From the NCBI GenBank assembly GCA_023238725.1, contig CM041552.1, positions 14,981,147 through 15,045,146 of the forward strand: a DNA stretch of 64,000 nucleotides, given 5' to 3'. Shown in pieces: positions 63,339 to 64,000 of the stretch; position 1 is the stretch's first letter; each line of letters begins with the position of its first letter. The position numbers were made by a program, and so were the translations under genes. Below the pieces are notes generated by a model that searched no databases, had not been told where the DNA came from, and saw only the letters and a program-made list of their open reading frames with translations. Source of the DNA: Scortum barcoo (taxonomy: Eukaryota > Chordata > Actinopteri > Centrarchiformes > Terapontidae).

Positions 63339-64000
63339 CTGAAGATAAGACAATGGACCGTCTCTACCACTAGTTAATGTATTTTGTACTGCATCAGTGA
63401 TTCTTTGCAAATGAATTCCTCCTCCTTGATAATAAAGTTAAATTGGATTTGATTTGATTACAGCTCTCATGAGGCTTTAACAGCGTGCCAATGACAAAGC
63501 CTCACGAGATATGTCGTTCTGTGTTATTATTAGTATTATTTTTCAATCATTGTAACTCTGATTTCATTATTGAAAGAGTTAACTGATTAATTGATCAACA
63601 GATAACAACTATTTTGATACTGACTCAATTGGTGAAGTAATTTATCAAGCAGAAATGCGAAACATTCACAGATTCCATAATTATTTTCATTTGCAGCTCT
63701 CTACTGCTTTATATTTTTTTTACATTAGAATGAATTTAGCTTTTGGACCACTGGCAGACAAAACAAGCAATTTGAAGGCCATTTTTACTACATTTTTAGT
63801 TGTTTTACAGATTAAACAATTGATTACATGTGAAAATGATCATCAGATTATTTGACTATGATTATAATTGTTAGAAGCGGTCCTAACTGTAATAAATGTG
63901 TTGACTGGGCACCCAGAGTTGACACCTCTGATTGGACCATATTGTAGTTAGTACAGTTAAACAGATGAAAAGTTAAATGAATGAATATGTTGTTAGATAT
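63339..64000 (-). other. vtn: vtn intron 1 (partial); signal-peptide exon not found
   Basis: The somatomedin B exon begins with two bases completing a codon, so a first exon is required. No signal-peptide frame with a matching donor is seen up to base 64000. The intron contains the repeat listed separately. Confidence 0.6.
63570..64000 (+). repeat. Second copy of the teleost interspersed repeat in vtn
   Basis: GATTAATTGATCAACAGATAA, AACATTCACAGATTCC, TTTTGGACCACTGGCAGAC, AACAATTGATTACATGTG, then ATAATTGTTAGAAGCGG and ATGAATGAATATGTTGTTA. The last two segments also occur in order in 61190-61310. It runs to the window edge. Confidence 0.65.

Overview
This window looks like vertebrate nuclear DNA from a ray-finned (probably percomorph) teleost. 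Genes are split by GT-AG introns, one intron is GC-AG, and the spaces between exons carry repeats typical of fish: AGTAAAAGTAC-rich hAT-like elements, a tRNA-derived SINE, LINE 3' ends and a Ty3/gypsy element. No operons, prokaryotic signals or CRISPR arrays are visible. Gene models were assembled by hand from splice sites and remembered protein families; no search was run.

Layout, left to right. (1) 569-1244, minus: the first two coding exons of tlcd2, which runs off the left edge. (2) 7282-12422, plus: a complete 18-exon Rieske/FAD oxidoreductase of the AIFM3 family. (3) 13531-14628: a SINE followed by a decayed LINE. (4) 14813-17650, minus: a ten-exon as3mt-like gene. (5) 19620-35090, plus: all 42 coding exons of prpf8, with two related H/ACA-snoRNA-like sequences in two of its introns. 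(6) 36346-43854, plus: rilp, 8 exons, in frame throughout (429 aa). (7) 45269-47252: an internally deleted Ty3/gypsy-type LTR retrotransposon with intact LTRs and a 5-bp target-site duplication. (8) 47657-58070, plus: scarf1, 11 exons, with repeat-filled introns. (9) 59938-63338, minus: vtn (vitronectin) without its first exon, which lies beyond the right edge.

The order tlcd2-prpf8-rilp-scarf1 matches human 17p13.3 (TLCD2-PRPF8-RILP-SCARF1). The AIFM3-like and as3mt-like genes sit inside that block here. The genes do not form one pathway: prpf8 is the core spliceosome protein, rilp a Rab7 effector, scarf1 an endothelial scavenger receptor, vtn a secreted adhesion protein, and the AIFM3-like and as3mt-like genes are putative metabolic enzymes.

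Most notable observations: the two snoRNA-like copies in prpf8; an as3mt-like protein that keeps Cys32, Cys61 and Cys156 at the human positions but has Gly at the catalytic position 206; small frame breaks in prpf8, scarf1 (two) and possibly as3mt that look more like base-level assembly errors than real lesions; and a Q/W/G-rich plus RD-repeat insert in vitronectin.
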